Positions 1 to 12,284 are shown, counted from the first letter of the stretch. The stretch is 64,000 nucleotides of DNA from Mycteria americana (GCF_035582795.1 NC_134370.1:49339501-49403500), one strand, 5' to 3'. Numbers and translations: made by a program. The notes: generated by a model from the letters alone, not told the origin.

Positions 1-480
1 TAACAGCGATAATCCATCTGAGGTCATGTTAGCGAGACCAGAACCGGCTGAGGAAGCATCTCCCCACCCCGGCAATTCTTGAGATAGAAAAAAATGAGTT
101 CCCACCAGCAACAGGAACAGAGATGTAAAATTCCAATAGCAGTAAAAGAAAAAAAAAATCTTGAAAAAAACCCCTTTTGATTCCACTGAATAGGGTTTTT
201 TTAAAATAATTTCAAAACATTTTGATAGTTGCTTTTCATTTCTAGTCCTTTTTGCAAAACTATAAATTACCTTAGATTTATTAACCTAAAAATTGATTTT
301 CTTTCATTTCGAATGTGTCAAAAATGGGACATTTTGACCTTCTGAGCCTTTTTCCAGAATTTTTGTGAAATGGGTAATTTGTCACAATTGATCCTTTTTT
401 GGAAGGCTTTGAATTTCAACAAACTGGTATTTACTGATGAAAACACATTTAGTTGACAAATTCTGAAACCACCTCTATTC
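1..480. repeat. AT-rich ancient interspersed-repeat-like segment
   Basis: An AT-rich stretch with many short TTTTGA, TTTCA and CAAAA words. It contains an imperfect inverted repeat at 317-338 (GTCAAAAATG, then GGA or overlapping CATTTTGAC). The same words (TCAAAATG, CATTTTGA) appear in the palindrome near 18.75 kb, which suggests two old copies of one repeat family. I cannot name the family and see no coding region. Confidence 0.35.
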
Positions 481-3230
481 AGGCAGTGGCTGTGATTTCA
501 GGTTTCCAGAGTGGAGCGGAGAAAGGTTTTGGTACATGATTAGGAGCTTTCACATCCCAGGTGGGGACACATCCTGCGAGCGGGCGCCTCTCAGACAGTT
601 ACAGCTCTCTGCGCCTGCCTAGCTCAGATTCAAAGCAGAGACCTGGAGCTATAAAGGGCGGTAGTGTCCCCTCTCGAGTCCCCTGGGACATCTCCATCCC
701 CACCGTGCTCTGCGCGGCTGGCTCCGTGCAGGGCAGAGCAGCTCAGAAACCCATGGCTTCCCTTGCACCTCCCTGCTGAAACCACACGCACTGGCATCAC
801 TGGCATCCGAGCCGTTACACTCACTGCAGCGTTAAACCTTGATAAATGCCTTTAATATTTAATTGGTCTTTAAAAAACATAAATAGGCAGGATATTAAAT
901 GCAATTCCTCAGGCAGAATCAGGCGAGTAATGTATGTTACCCAGCGACTGGTGGCATCTTGCAAAATGCACTTAGTGTCGTTTGAAACCGAGGGCTTGGG
1001 AAATGTTTCCTTTTCTTCTATATGCTGACAGGAGCAGGAAGCTGGCGGTGCCAGGGAAAGCCGCTTTCCTTCCACTCCGTGCCCCACAGCTCAGCCCCGC
1101 TGCAGCCGTGCAGAGTGCTCGATACCGTGCTCCAGTGCATGGTGACGGAGAGGTGGTTCGAGAAGCCAGGCCAGGCTCATGCTCACTCCCAAAAGCAGGT
1201 GCATCGCATCTGCGGCACAGACCCGCCTCGCGCTGCCTGGCCCCAAACCGGGGAGCCCTGCTCGGTGCCGAGACATGCGAGTTGGTGCATGGCTTGTTCC
1301 TCAGTGTGGAGTTTATAGGAGCTCAAACATGGGACTTCACTGTCTCCAGAAATGAGACGTGCCGTCGTTACGCACCCTCCGTGGTGCCTCTGAGGCCGCG
1401 GTGCCCACTAACGAGATCACCAGAGGCCCTCTTGCTCCAGCCTCCACCTCAGCTGAGCGGGAGCTGTTAGTTCCAGCCTTTAAAAACTGTTTCCTGAGGG
1501 TCCAGCAGTTGTGTAATTTGCAGTAGTAGATAGGGGCAAAAAGCACCGGAAAGTTCAGATGGGAATAAGGCCACGGAGCCAAATTAGGGGTCTGAGTCCC
1601 AGGGCCATGTCCTCTGCGGGTGACAGTGGTAGCAGTTCCTCCAGCTACAGTGCAGCAGCACAAAGTTGCATCCTCTCAGGATTTTGCAGGATTTGCCTGC
1701 AAATTCCCACCTCTAGCTGTGCCCGGTTTTCAAAGGACTTCAACTCCAGCCCCACATGTCCTGGCATGAGTCCGTCCCTTGGGAAGTTGATTCCACTGCC
1801 CCACTGAGACACGAGATCATGATCCAAAGCTTGGACTGGCTGTTGCTAAGGGCAAGTTATGGACTATAAAGCAGATGTATGGGCAGATAACCCTTGAGAA
1901 AACTAAAACAAACAAAAAAACCCCCCTACTCAAACATCTTTTGAAGTTCACAGGAGGTTCAACTGATGTGCTGAGGGAAAATTTAGGTTTATTAGGGAAG
2001 CTGGCGTTCAGTCATTCCCCCCTAACCATCCAAGCCAGCAATCCTTGCAGAGGAGGTGGGAGTAATGCAAAGAGCATCCTCCCCTGCCATCACCAGCACA
2101 CTCGTCCAACTCCTTCAGCATTGCCAGCACAAGTGGTGGGTGAACCTCCACGCATCTAAAGGCTGATTTTTCAATCAGACGAGCACTTAAGCCTCACAGA
2201 GTTCAGGTACTTGTCTCTCCGCTGCCACTCCTGCCTCTTCAGCACAAACAAGTGGGCTGGAGATCCCAAGAGAACAAGCTTTGCTATGAAGTTGCTAGCG
2301 CCTGGGGCTCACGGGTTGGTGGTGGCACGAAAATAGCCGCTCTTTGAGCTTGGCTCCCTGTTGTTCACCCACAGCAGTATCTCAGCCACCATCAGCTTCT
2401 TCTAAATATGGAGAAATGCTGCAGGCCTTCGGCAGCAGCACCAGGGAGCTGCCGCTAAATACATGGGAGTAATGATCCCGCTGCTGGGTGGCCCTGGAAG
2501 AGCAGAGACATCAGGAGGGAGCGGAAGCAGCAGCAGTAGCAATAATAAACAAGGAGTGATCCGGTGGGGAAAGGCTTGATCTGAGGGCTGGGTGACAGGC
2601 CTGCTGGGGCTTTTCCTGCACAGGCTGAGGGAGGGACCTGGGACTTGTTGGAGGGAAATAAGAGGCAGGAGCAGTTTACACCTCAGCTGCACGGCATTCA
2701 ACCCACCGCAGCTGTGTCTTTGTGCGCAGTGGGGAGATCCCTGCGCGGGCAAAGCCTTCTGCTCTTCCTCTCTCCAGATGGAGCAGGCGGGGGTGGTGTG
2801 CAAGTCTGGATCAGGCAGATCTCGCAGCCATGCCGTGCCATGCAGGCAGTCTCTGCCTGCCTTCTCCCTGCTCCCTGCCAGGGACCGAGCTGGCTGCCAC
2901 CCTGCACCGACCGGCAGAGCGGCATTTCCCACCTAGAGCAGAAATGCTGTCCTATAGGACCCGCTACATACACGCTGGTCCTTCTTCTCTCATGAAGCTC
3001 CTCAAAACCCACCCAAAGCAACACGGAAGAAGCCACCGTAGTCCTGCAGGAGCTGGCAGCATCTGACTCTCTGCCTTTTCCTTTCTCTCTGTTCTTCCCT
3101 CCTTCCTCCACTTTTATTCTCCCTCCTCTGCAGAACCAAAACATTTTGGAGACTCTGCACTCTGTGCTAGCCTATTATTCACAGAACCTCCTATCTCCCT
3201 GCTTCAGGATGCTGCCTGGATCCGACCAAT
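480..3230. other. GC-rich unique DNA, no gene seen
   Basis: Mixed sequence with open frames of up to 176 codons on both strands, but with no family resemblance, no strong paired splice signals and no repeat that I recognise. Frames of this length are expected by chance in GC-rich DNA, where stop codons are scarce. Confidence 0.5.
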
Positions 3231-3375
3231 TACCAGCTCCCTTGATGTATAACACCATAAAACCCTTAACCTCATTATAGAAAATTTCTTTTGAATGGCC
3301 TTTAAAAACCATCTCATTACACAGGAAGAACTGTAATTACCTTTAACAAGACAGAGATATTGTGCGAGCGAGTGC
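3225..3375. other. AT-rich island (candidate conserved noncoding element)
   Basis: About 150 bases with CATTATAG, CTGTAATTACC and TTTAACAAG words, clearly richer in A and T than both flanks. Composition only; conservation untested. Confidence 0.25.
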
Positions 3376-4059
3376 GTTTGGGCTGTCAAAACAGCAGCGG
3401 TGGGAGTTCATCTCCAGCCGGTTTCACCACACGGGCAAACACTTTGTAATTCCCTCCCCTGCCCCACTCTTCATCCCGGCCCTCCTCCTGCCTCTCATTC
3501 CTCCCTTCTCCATGCCTTTGCCGGGCAAACACAACTCCTTGCTTGGCTCTGCTTTCCACGATAAAGCCTGTCTTCCCCAGGTCTCGTCTTTCTAATGCTC
3601 CTGGTCTCTGCAGTCTGAGCAAAGCTCTTGCAAAGCCCGTCCCTGCTCTGAGATAACACGTGGTCGATGCTGTCCAAGGGCCACTGGGGTTCCTGGACTG
3701 AGGGCTAGGCTTGGCCAAGTGGAGCCAAGAAGGAGGTGATGATGTGGCTCCCAGGACTTGCCATTGCCATGGCCCTGCGGTGCCCGGGCTGCAGGGATGA
3801 TACAACCTTTCCTGAGCAAGGCCACCTGGCTTTAACAGGGAGGGCTGAAAGCCGGTTTGCCTTCACTGCCTTCCATGGAAGAAGAAAAATGCTTTTTTGT
3901 AGGGCAAAAATCCTGTCTCTAAACCTTTCAGCTTTGGCATCTCTTGACCTGAAGGGCAGGGGTCTGTCCCTGCAGCCCGGCGGGATTCGGCTCTTTGCCA
4001 CCATATTACAGCTCACCCTTGGAGGGGGACCGGACGGGTTAAGTTGTTTTCCTTTCTGC

Positions 4060-4215
4060 GTGCATGTGACTCAAAAGAAGATATTTTTTCCAAACAAAAA
4101 TTTTTCCATCCCATCTGTCACTAATGTCAATGCACTCTTTGCCCAGATCCAGTTTTTTTTTAAAAAAAAAAAAACTAAAAATCTAACATTATTTTAGAAA
4201 AATCTGAGTACGTGT
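4060..4215. other. AT-rich segment with T9/A13 run
   Basis: AT-rich DNA with a T9 run followed directly by A13 around 4153-4174. The junction is self-complementary. It may be a decayed simple repeat; I see no coding content. Confidence 0.4.
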
Positions 4216-4559
4216 TGCCAGAGCTGTGATATTTTCCATTTCTCAGAAAGGAGCTGTTGCAGTTTTTAACCCTTGGTATTCATCCCGAGGGGCTTCACCG
4301 CCTTCGTCCCCACCGGGCGGCTCTGCCCCTTTCCCCCTGCTCCCTCCTGGGGTGTTTCTGGCTGTTGCTTCTTTATGTCTGTCCTTTATTGTTTCTGCCT
4401 CTGGGTTGGGGTTTTTTTGGGTGTGTTTTCCTACTGACAAAGGAGAAGCTCATCGAGTGCTGTTTACCCATGCCCAGCATGTCCGCTTCTGGTAGCCCTG
4501 GAAATGCTCACTCTGGCATTACGTGTTGATAGAGAAAGAGCATTTACCACGTATTTCCC

Positions 4560-5160
4560 CTGGTTTTGAACATTTATGAACAAATAAAAAGTCAGGGGCC
4601 AGATGTGGGGGGCAGCCAGGCCCACCACACTGCCCTCCCCGCTGAGGGGTACGAGGGGGCACAGGCCTCAACAGGCCCGGGGCCGGCTGGGCCCTGGCAG
4701 AACCAGCCAGAACTGGCACAGGGCAGACCCGCTCTCCCCACAGCAGCTGCCCCTGTGGCCCCGCTCCCCCCCGGCCTCTCAGCACTGATTGAGCTGCCGG
4801 TTGTACTGGGAAATGGTGCCAAAACCAGTACAGGGACTGGGGCAGCTGCCCCCCACGCCTCAGGACTGTCTGGAGGCAGCGCAGCCCATCCAATGGCCCC
4901 TGGCATGGGTAGGTCTCCCCAGGGGGCATGCAGACCCCCTCAGCAGGCAAGCTGCTGCCAAAATACGGTTGTCTTCTGCCATATGGAGAAGGAGAGGGTG
5001 GCCATTGAGAGCCCAGCTGCTGTGAGGCAAGCTAATTGCTTAAGGGCCTTAATTGCCCTAAGCAGCCCCACCTGGAGCTTCCACCTGACCCCCTCCAACC
5101 TTTATCCCACAAGCGCTGCTCTGGGAGCCATATTTATGCTCAGGGCTGGTCACCTTTGAT
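4560..5160. other. GC-rich segment with stem-loop and TATA-like patch, possible old repeat
   Basis: Plus and minus frames are both open over much of 4566-5159 with no family resemblance. At 5038-5063 there is an imperfect stem-loop (GCTTAAGGGC and GCCCTAAGC). About 70 bases downstream comes CATATTTATGC, a TATA-like word. The layout resembles an LTR or another promoter-bearing repeat, but I see no LTR termini (TG..CA), primer-binding site or polypurine tract, so this is a weak inference. Confidence 0.2.
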
Positions 5161-6285
5161 GTAGGTGTCTCCAGCTCTGTCTCCTTTTGCTCCAGCCTGG
5201 GCTGCCCATGGGGCCCCTGGACCTGGTTTGTTGCTATTGATGGACCTGGCTGCAGCACCAACCTCTGCCTGCTTTGTTTGGAGCCATGGGCCCATGCCTG
5301 CTGGGGAGGGCACCCTCTGCTCCTGCTTGTCTTCCCTGAAAGAGCAGCCAGCCCTTGCTGCACCTTCATGCCCCATGGGACATGTTTCTGAAGCCACCCA
5401 GTGAGTTTTGACCCCACAGTAGAGGGCTGATAGCTGAGCTCTGGAAAGTCACCATCTTTCCTACCACCTCCCTGTTAGCAGCTCCCTGGTTGAGGTTCCC
5501 AGCCTGTATCTTTGGAGTTGGGCTTTCTCAATGTACTGTGCTTGTGACTCTGGGCGTGTTGAGGACCAGCATGGAGAGCCAGGCTGGGTTTATATGTGTT
5601 ATTCATCTGTGGTCCTGCTTGGGAACTGCAGCCTCGCTGGCTCATGTTGCCCTCCTGGGGCTGGAGCCTCTGTCTGGGAGGAGGGTTAACTCCTGGGGCT
5701 TGCCTTTCTCCTCTCCGGAGCAGGGAGAGCGGGTGCCAGGTCTTTAGGGATGGCGTGTCATGCTCTTATTTCATGTAAGATGGCTGGGTGGGACTGTGGC
5801 TGATCAAAAGGCTGTGAGTGAAGCAGCTGTGCTGCTTGTGTGCATGCTGTCCCTGCCTGGTGGCGTGCCGTGTTTGCCTGCCTGGCTTGCAGCCTGCTAG
5901 CAGGGCTGAGTTTTCCTTTCCCTCCCCTGAATGTCTCGGGGGAGGCCTAGACTTCAGACAGTCTCCTCTTACATCTGCTAAAGTTGGGTGGTAATCACCT
6001 CGGGTAGTTGCCTTCCCTATCCCAGTGTGCTGGAGGCTTTGGAAGATGTTCTTGGTCCTCTCCCTGCTGGCAGCACCTGAGTAGCAGCCTTGGGGCTCTC
6101 TCTCTCTATCAATGGTCACGTGTGACCATTTCTGCAGCCTTGCTCTGTGGTGTAGACAAGGCAGGAGCTCTGCCTTGGGAGGGTCCCTGGGAAACAGGTC
6201 CTGGTCTGCAGCCTGAGTTGGCTGAGGAGTGTTCCTGTCCTGCTATAACCACCCTCCTGAGAGCAGCTTTGCTCAGCCTCAATGT

Positions 6286-6421
6286 CTCTGACCTTTTCAG
6301 TGTTGTGCAGCGGCATTGGCTGCTGGAGCTGCCTTCGGCTCTGCTTGCTCTCTAATGAGCCTGTGGGGATCGAGGGGAAATGGGCAGCCAATAAAAATAC
6401 AGAATATTGAAAAGGTCAGAG
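6286..6421. repeat. Imperfect 38-bp inverted repeat (hairpin) with 60-nt loop
   Basis: CTCTGACCTTTTCA at 6286-6299 is the perfect reverse complement of TGAAAAGGTCAGAG at 6408-6421. Moving inward, both arms have exactly 15 partly paired bases, then ATTGGCTGC (6315-6323) pairs perfectly with GCAGCCAAT (6384-6392). The equal 15-nt spacing on the two sides argues for one ancestral stem and not two chance matches. It could be a decayed palindromic transposon (MITE-like), a local inverted duplication, or a hairpin RNA. No target-site duplication is evident. Confidence 0.65.
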
Positions 6422-7429
6422 CTGTTCGGTGTGACACAATAACTCACAAAACTTCTGAGGCATTGCATCTCCTCTCACTGCCAGCCCCTGGTTGTGTGCC
6501 CAGGTGCAGGGGCTGTGGGGCTTGCAGCTTGGCTGTGGCTGGCTTGCATGGCCCTTCCCAGAGCATGGGGTAAAGACTGCCAGCTGTGCTCTTGAAGCAG
6601 TGGTGAGCTTTGCAGGCATGCCAATACCTCTGTGACTTTGCACGTTGGTTGCACCTCTGCAAGCTGTATTGGAGGAATCTTCCTCCAGAAGGAGTCTTCA
6701 GAAAGTGGGCTTTGCTTTTAGCCTCTTTGTGGAGGGGGAGATGCTTCTGTGGTGGGGGTGTTCTCTGACTCTTGCTAGCAGGTTCCTGCCATGATCCCAA
6801 CAGCAGGGAGCTGGACAGATAGGTACCTGGTTGAGGTTGTTTCAGTGTCATGCTCTGGATCTGTGCTCTGGGTGTCGGAGCAGTGGCAGGCAGGGACTAC
6901 AGACCTCCTGGAGAGTGCTTGCTCCTGCACTTGGTCTTGCTGGGTGCAAGGGGCTCCTGCTCATCCCTGATTGCCAGCAGCGGAGGGTGCATTTAGAGTC
7001 AGATGTGCACCTGGCTTTTCTGTGCCCCTCTGGCAGCTCACCTATGAGGGGGAGCCGAGCCTCTCCTGCTTGCCAATAAGGGCAAAGCTCTCCTGCAAAG
7101 CTGTGCTGATTTAGCAAATCTGTCCTTTCTGAGGGCAGGGGGGAAACATGCATCCAAAAGGTCTCTGACTCCACTTCTCCAATGTTAGCACAGGGGGAGT
7201 CCCCTCTCTCTGTCTCTGACCCCTTCAGGTTCTCCACCTCTGTCCCAGCACATCTGTTGGCTTGTCCTGTGCCACAGGCCACTGGCTGGTGGGGACCTCA
7301 CCTCTCCAGCCAAGGTACATTTTGATGGCCCTTTGTGGTGGCAGAGCAGGGCCCAGTGATCTTGCCATATGCCTGGCTATGGAAACATGCTGTAGGCCTG
7401 CCAGGTGCTGGGGGCAGAGGGAGAAAAAG

Positions 7430-7630
7430 GTCTTTTAAAAACTATTTATTTCACCCCACCAAAACTGTCATGACAATTTACTGCTGAAGGCTCCATATCA
7501 GCCCTGTGCCACAATGACAGTTATTGGAAAATATCAAACAGCACTTCATGCAGTTCCCTTTCCCGTGGGCAAGAGGCGTTTGGAACTGACAATTCATTGA
7601 GTTTAGGAGTGAAAATTTTTAAGTGCTGGA
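7430..7630. other. AT-rich island with 9-bp inverted repeat
   Basis: AACTGTCAT (7463-7471) and ATGACAGTT (7514-7522) are reverse complements 42 bases apart, each with a CCAA-related word on its outer side. The block also contains TGTCATGACA, a 10-bp palindrome (a bZIP or nuclear-receptor-like core). Candidate regulatory element on composition and motifs only. Confidence 0.25.
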
Positions 7631-8754
7631 AGTGAAAACAAAGGAGCAGGGGGAAATTGTGGGTCGGTGCCAGGCAGGCAGCAGCCAGGGCTGTGCCCCA
7701 GCACAGCAGCAGGTCTTGCCCTGGATGCTGCATTCCTCGTCTGGATGCTGATTTCTCTGCAGACTCTGTGCCCAATGGTTGGGGCTTGCCCAAGTTTCTG
7801 GCAGAGGAGACTGAGTGTTTTATGCAGCTTCCTTTGGTTAAATGAGATTATCCCATCAGCTCCCTGCAGCCATGCTCCTGCATGCCCAGCTCTCACGTGC
7901 ATCCGAACCCCGGCCGTGGGCACTGTGGATGTCTGCCCAGCTTGGTGCTTTTTACAGACCTTGGCTTTGCTATTTCAAGTCCTCATGTGGTGTCCTGGGG
8001 ACAGTCTTTTGTGTGATGTGTAGTTGAGTAAATATGTAATGTGTTGTTTTAGGGCTTTATTCCTTTTATGCAGCACTAATGTAATGTTATTCAGAGAGCT
8101 CTGGCATGCCTATTAGCAGCTGAAGTGGAGCAAAGGAAGGATGTTCTTCTTCTCCAAGCCCATCATCTTCCCCTCTTGATGCTCTCAGCCATGATATAGT
8201 GGTCTAAAGGAGACAACTTGTCTCTGTTAGCACTCAGTGAAAAACAGTCAGTGGGATCGTTAGAAGTGACTATGGATTGGCCTTGTTTTTAAAAGGGATC
8301 TAAAATATTTGGCCAAAGTCCCATTGGAGTGTTTTCAACTTCTGCAAAAACCTTCTGCTAGACAACTTGTTTCTAGAGTTCCTACCAGAATCATGCTCTC
8401 AGGTTTGGGGTAACCTCTGTGAGGAACTGCAGGTGCTTGTAAGGGCTTTAGCCAGTCTAGGAGGTGTCATCAGCACCCTGCCCTGGCCATGTGTCACAGC
8501 AGCTTGGTGGGGGCTGTCAGGCCTTAGCTGTGTGGTGGATGGGGTTGGAAACACTTTCCTCCCTGGGATTCCCCTGATTCAGGGTAGGACTTCACTCATG
8601 TTCCTAGCTGCACCCAAATTGGCTTCTTCCAGGCTGTTCCTGGGCAGGGGTGTTACCCTGAGTGCAGCATCTGCTCTGTGGTGAGCCTCATGCCCCTGTC
8701 CCGCACCGCTGCACCGAGGTGCTCAAGCTTACGTGTGCATGGGTGCTCCCAGCA

Positions 8755-9010
8755 GGTTGTTAAGCCACTATTATTCTGGATTGGCTCTTCAGAACCTTGC
8801 TCGTTTGGGCCCCTAGCAGTTAATAATTGTAATACCTAATTTTAGTGTAATGGCACTCGTTCAATCTGCAGTTCCCACAACGTGTAAGTGACATAGATTA
8901 ATATTACACAGAAAGAGTCAAGCTTCTGGTGCGAGATCAATAGATCATAACTTGGTGACATTTGAAAATACATCTTATTAGCAGTTCATATTTTGGCACT
9001 TTCCATATAT
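8755..9010. other. AT-rich island (candidate conserved noncoding element)
   Basis: A 250-bp block with GTTAATAATTG, CCTAATTTTAG, GATTAATATTAC and GATCAATAGATC, embedded in GC-rich flanks. The density of TAAT and ATCAAT cores is typical of homeodomain-bound enhancers, but no conservation could be checked. Confidence 0.3.
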
Positions 9011-9059
9011 TCCCATGAACCCCCCTCCCTGCCATCCCAGAGAGTTGCTGTGCATGTGG

Positions 9060-10700
9060 TTGCTGACAGCATCAGAAGTCCTGTGAAATATCGCCTGTGC
9101 TGGATGCCACTTTGTGGCTTTTATCTTGTGGAAAATAAATACCCTGACGGAGAGAGGTGAAAGTGCTGTCGGTCACTGTGGTGCAGCGACCAGGAGCCAT
9201 TAGCATCTTGCAGCTGTAATGACTAGGGCTTTTTTCTGAGCTGGCTCGGGGCATCTGAACCCCCAGCAGGCACCTTGCTGTTGACATTGTGTGGTGCTGT
9301 TGTGATGAGCCTTAACAGAAAGGTGAGACTGGGAGAGCAAGGAGAGCCCATGGTGGCTGTCCTGTCCTAGATGAGGACAGAAGTTCATTGGAAGGACAAC
9401 ACAGGTCCTATGCGACCTGGGCTGTGCCGTTGGGTAAATGAGCAGAGGCTTTGAGCTTTCAGGGCACAAACCAGCACCTCTTGCCAGCATTAATGAAGAA
9501 AGGTAATGCGAGGGGCTCCCCACGGCAGGGCGTGTCCTTGCCTCACAGTGATCCTTGTCAGCCCCAGCATATGGGGATCTTTGCACAGAGGCCCTTGTTT
9601 GACAGCTTGAAGTGACTTTCTCGAGGACAGGGCTCAAGGTAAAGGCCGAGTCTATTTTGACTCTGGACCAGAGTCTCCTGTAACTCCTGTGCTTATCTCT
9701 TCCTTTTCCCATGTGCAGCGGATGGTGCTGGTCTGACTTGTCTGCATGAGTCAGGCTCTCTGGCAATGAGTTCAGAGCTGAGTTTTGCAGCCAGCTGTAA
9801 TCGTATCTCTTCAGGGCACGCACACGCATGCGCACACACCTCTCCCCTCACATGTCTTGCTCTGCTTTCTTCTCCTTGGGAGGAAGCTAATTCCTCCACA
9901 GCCCTCACCCATCAGAGCAGGTTAGAGCAGCTCTCGGCTCCTGCGCTGTGGAGGAATTGCTAGGATCAGAGGTTTGGATCATAGCTGCGGGGGATGATCC
10001 CTCTTTCGGTAAGCCCGGATGAGAAAGGTGATGTGCAGTTATTCTGCATCAGTGGAGTATGCTAGAGAGGATGCACTTTCCTCTGGTCCCCAGAGTCAAC
10101 AGGAGCTGTGCTGAGTTTTGCTCAAATGGAAGATGCTTGTGTACACTTCTGTAAGCAATGAAGTGACTCAGGTTGCCCACTCAGTCTTCTCTTTCCACAG
10201 ACTGTTCCCAAAGTCCCTTCGGATGTGTCTGAAGCATCCTAAATAAGACCTGTGCATGCTGTGCTCTGAGGTGGAGGCTGTACTGAGCTGCCCAGAAAAA
10301 AAATAGGCCATTGCTTTTCTCACGAAGGCAGGCATTTAAAGAGCCTGTGCGGGAGGAGTGTGGGCATGTGGCTAAATCAGAAGTGAGGAGCTGTCCCCTC
10401 CTTTGGCACCTCACCTGCCTTGCATGAAATGGGGACGTTGGGAAGCCAGACTGCAGGCTGGCTGGCTTTTTTTGGTAGCTTTCTTGGTGGGACTGGCTTT
10501 GTGCAGTGCTCCTACCATCCAGCAGAAATCACTAGGGAGAAGCAGCTTTTTGCTTTGCCTTTCTGGGTAGGATTTCCAAAACTGTTGGTTTTTTACCTCT
10601 CCTTCCAGAAAAGTGAATGGCAAAACTTGCTTGCCTGCAGTGGGATTAGGTAATCGACCTCACAGGAATCCCTGCCTTGCTCCCCGAATCATTTCTCCAG
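9060..10700. other. Unique DNA, no gene seen
   Basis: Includes a 211-codon minus-strand frame (9200-9835) without family resemblance or believable splice context. No recognised repeat. Confidence 0.45.
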
Positions 10701-10734
10701 CCAGATGCCCCGGTAAAACGTCTATCTTTGTCTT

Positions 10735-11060
10735 CCAACCTGAGATGCTGTCTCTTCACTAATTAAGTAAGGAATATAATCTCTTTATATTTCTGTCAGC
10801 TGATTTCAAATTAAAAAGGGACCTAGAGGACCAAGAAGAACCTTATCCTTCCTTTGGGGATTGCCTTCCTTTTTATTTAAGTTTTTTTGCAGACTGATAA
10901 TTCCATCTGAAGGTCTCCTGTGATACTGCGGTAACCCTTGGATGCTATTCAAGTGCATCATGGCTCCCACTGTGTGCTCATTGCCTCCTAATTGCTCTAA
11001 ATAAGTTGGGAATGATGAAATTAAAGTGCCATTGATATCAGGCAGCCCTGGCACACTGCA
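10735..11060. other. AT-rich island (candidate conserved noncoding element)
   Basis: About 325 bases with CACTAATTAAGTAAGG, CTGATAATTCC, CCTAATTGCTCTAAATAAG and GATGAAATTAAAG. Composition changes sharply from both flanks. A plausible enhancer-like element; unverified. Confidence 0.3.
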
Positions 11061-11680
11061 GTTACAGGCATGTGAGGGAAGTGGACAGATGGGGAGATGT
11101 TAGAATAATAGGTATTAAATGCAGATTTTACCCTGTTTGGGATCCCCATCTAAGCACAGTTCAACTTCTCGGTGCAGCAAGTTTGGCAGCTTCCATGCCA
11201 GTGCCCCAGCTGAGCATTTGGCACGAGTTGGTTACGTCCAGGACATAAAACTGAATGACCTCCCTTGACTCCCCAGAGGTTCCTGGATATTGTGCTCTCC
11301 AGGGGCAAGGACATGCAAAATAACCCTGTGGCCACATAGTGTCCCCAGTCTGTAGATCCTCAGTTGCCAGTCCTTGGGGCAACGTGGTCAAACTGAAGCA
11401 AGTAGGTGTGGGCTGTTGGGGCTGTGCTGGTTCATCAAACAGGCAGGGCTTGTCCTTATGTTCACTCCCTTAATCTGTAATGGACCGACACCTGAGTTTT
11501 GGGTTCTGGCATTGAACCCAGAAGGGCAAGAGTAGGGTGTCCTCCTGCCCTGGTATGCAGGAAAGCTGGCCTGAGACTCCGATGTGCCTGTGAGTAGCAA
11601 CCCGTGCTCTTCCTGCCCTGCCTGGGAAAGCAGCCCTTGTCCCAGTGTGGGGCAGCACTGGCAGGGAGGATGGAGAGGTA

Positions 11681-11708
11681 GGGAGGACGTGGGGGGGGTG
11701 GGGCTGGG
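11681..11708 (+). other. G-quadruplex motif
   Basis: Four or more G-runs on the plus strand: GGG, a 7-base spacer, G8, T, GGGG, CT, GGG. This meets the usual G3+N1-7 pattern. Confidence 0.6.
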
Positions 11709-12279
11709 AGCTGCCCTGGGGAGAGTCTGGGATTTGGTTGGTGTTATTCAGTAGCTGCTCTCGTGCTCTGCTCACCTGGAAATGCTGCTGCCTTTAGTTT
11801 CCTTTGCTCTGAAAGAAAAGAAACTTGATTTTTAGTGTATGTAGTCAAAGGGGAAGAACGATACCTTGTTCTTGGCTGGCAGTGTTAACTGTGTCCTGTA
11901 GGAGCAGAGGGGCCTGGATAGGACCTGAATCTGGATCTGAAGCAAAGGCAGTTTTGTGACAATCTGTTCCCAGCCAGAATAGACTCATCATGTAACCCAC
12001 AGTGAAATTCATCCAGATCATGGGGCATGCAGACCAGCAATTCAACACTCATCCCCATGACTGAATATCCCATCCCTGATCCTGCAGTGAGAGCTGCCCA
12101 GGTGTGGTAACACGATGCTCAAGAGGAGCATCTTGGCCAAAGCACCCCATTTTTGGAGCCTGCAGAGGGTGGCTGGTCCCAGGGCTGTATGTGAGGATGA
12201 GCTTCACCAGTCTGCAAGCACTTGTGTGCTTGTGTAGCCTTACAGAGTTAATAGTTTTCCAGGTACAGCACAGCAGTTT

Positions 12280-12284
<5 letters not shown>

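Larger units (their letters stand above)
5160..8750. other. CpG-poor, T-rich (plus strand) noncoding domain
   Basis: About 3.6 kb with few CpGs and a marked excess of T over A on the plus strand. Counted examples (A/T): 5881-5940, 6/18; 6001-6060, 7/20; 6601-6660, 9/19; 6901-6960, 7/16. In vertebrates T>A excess on one strand is typical of introns transcribed from that strand. No gene is recognised in it. It contains the hairpin at 6286-6421 and a smaller inverted repeat at 7463-7522. Confidence 0.45.

Noticed and set aside
5034..5063. TTGCTTAAG resembles the miR-137 seed region and lies in a stem-loop.
   Set aside because: Only nine bases match, and the hairpin has a different arm and loop layout.
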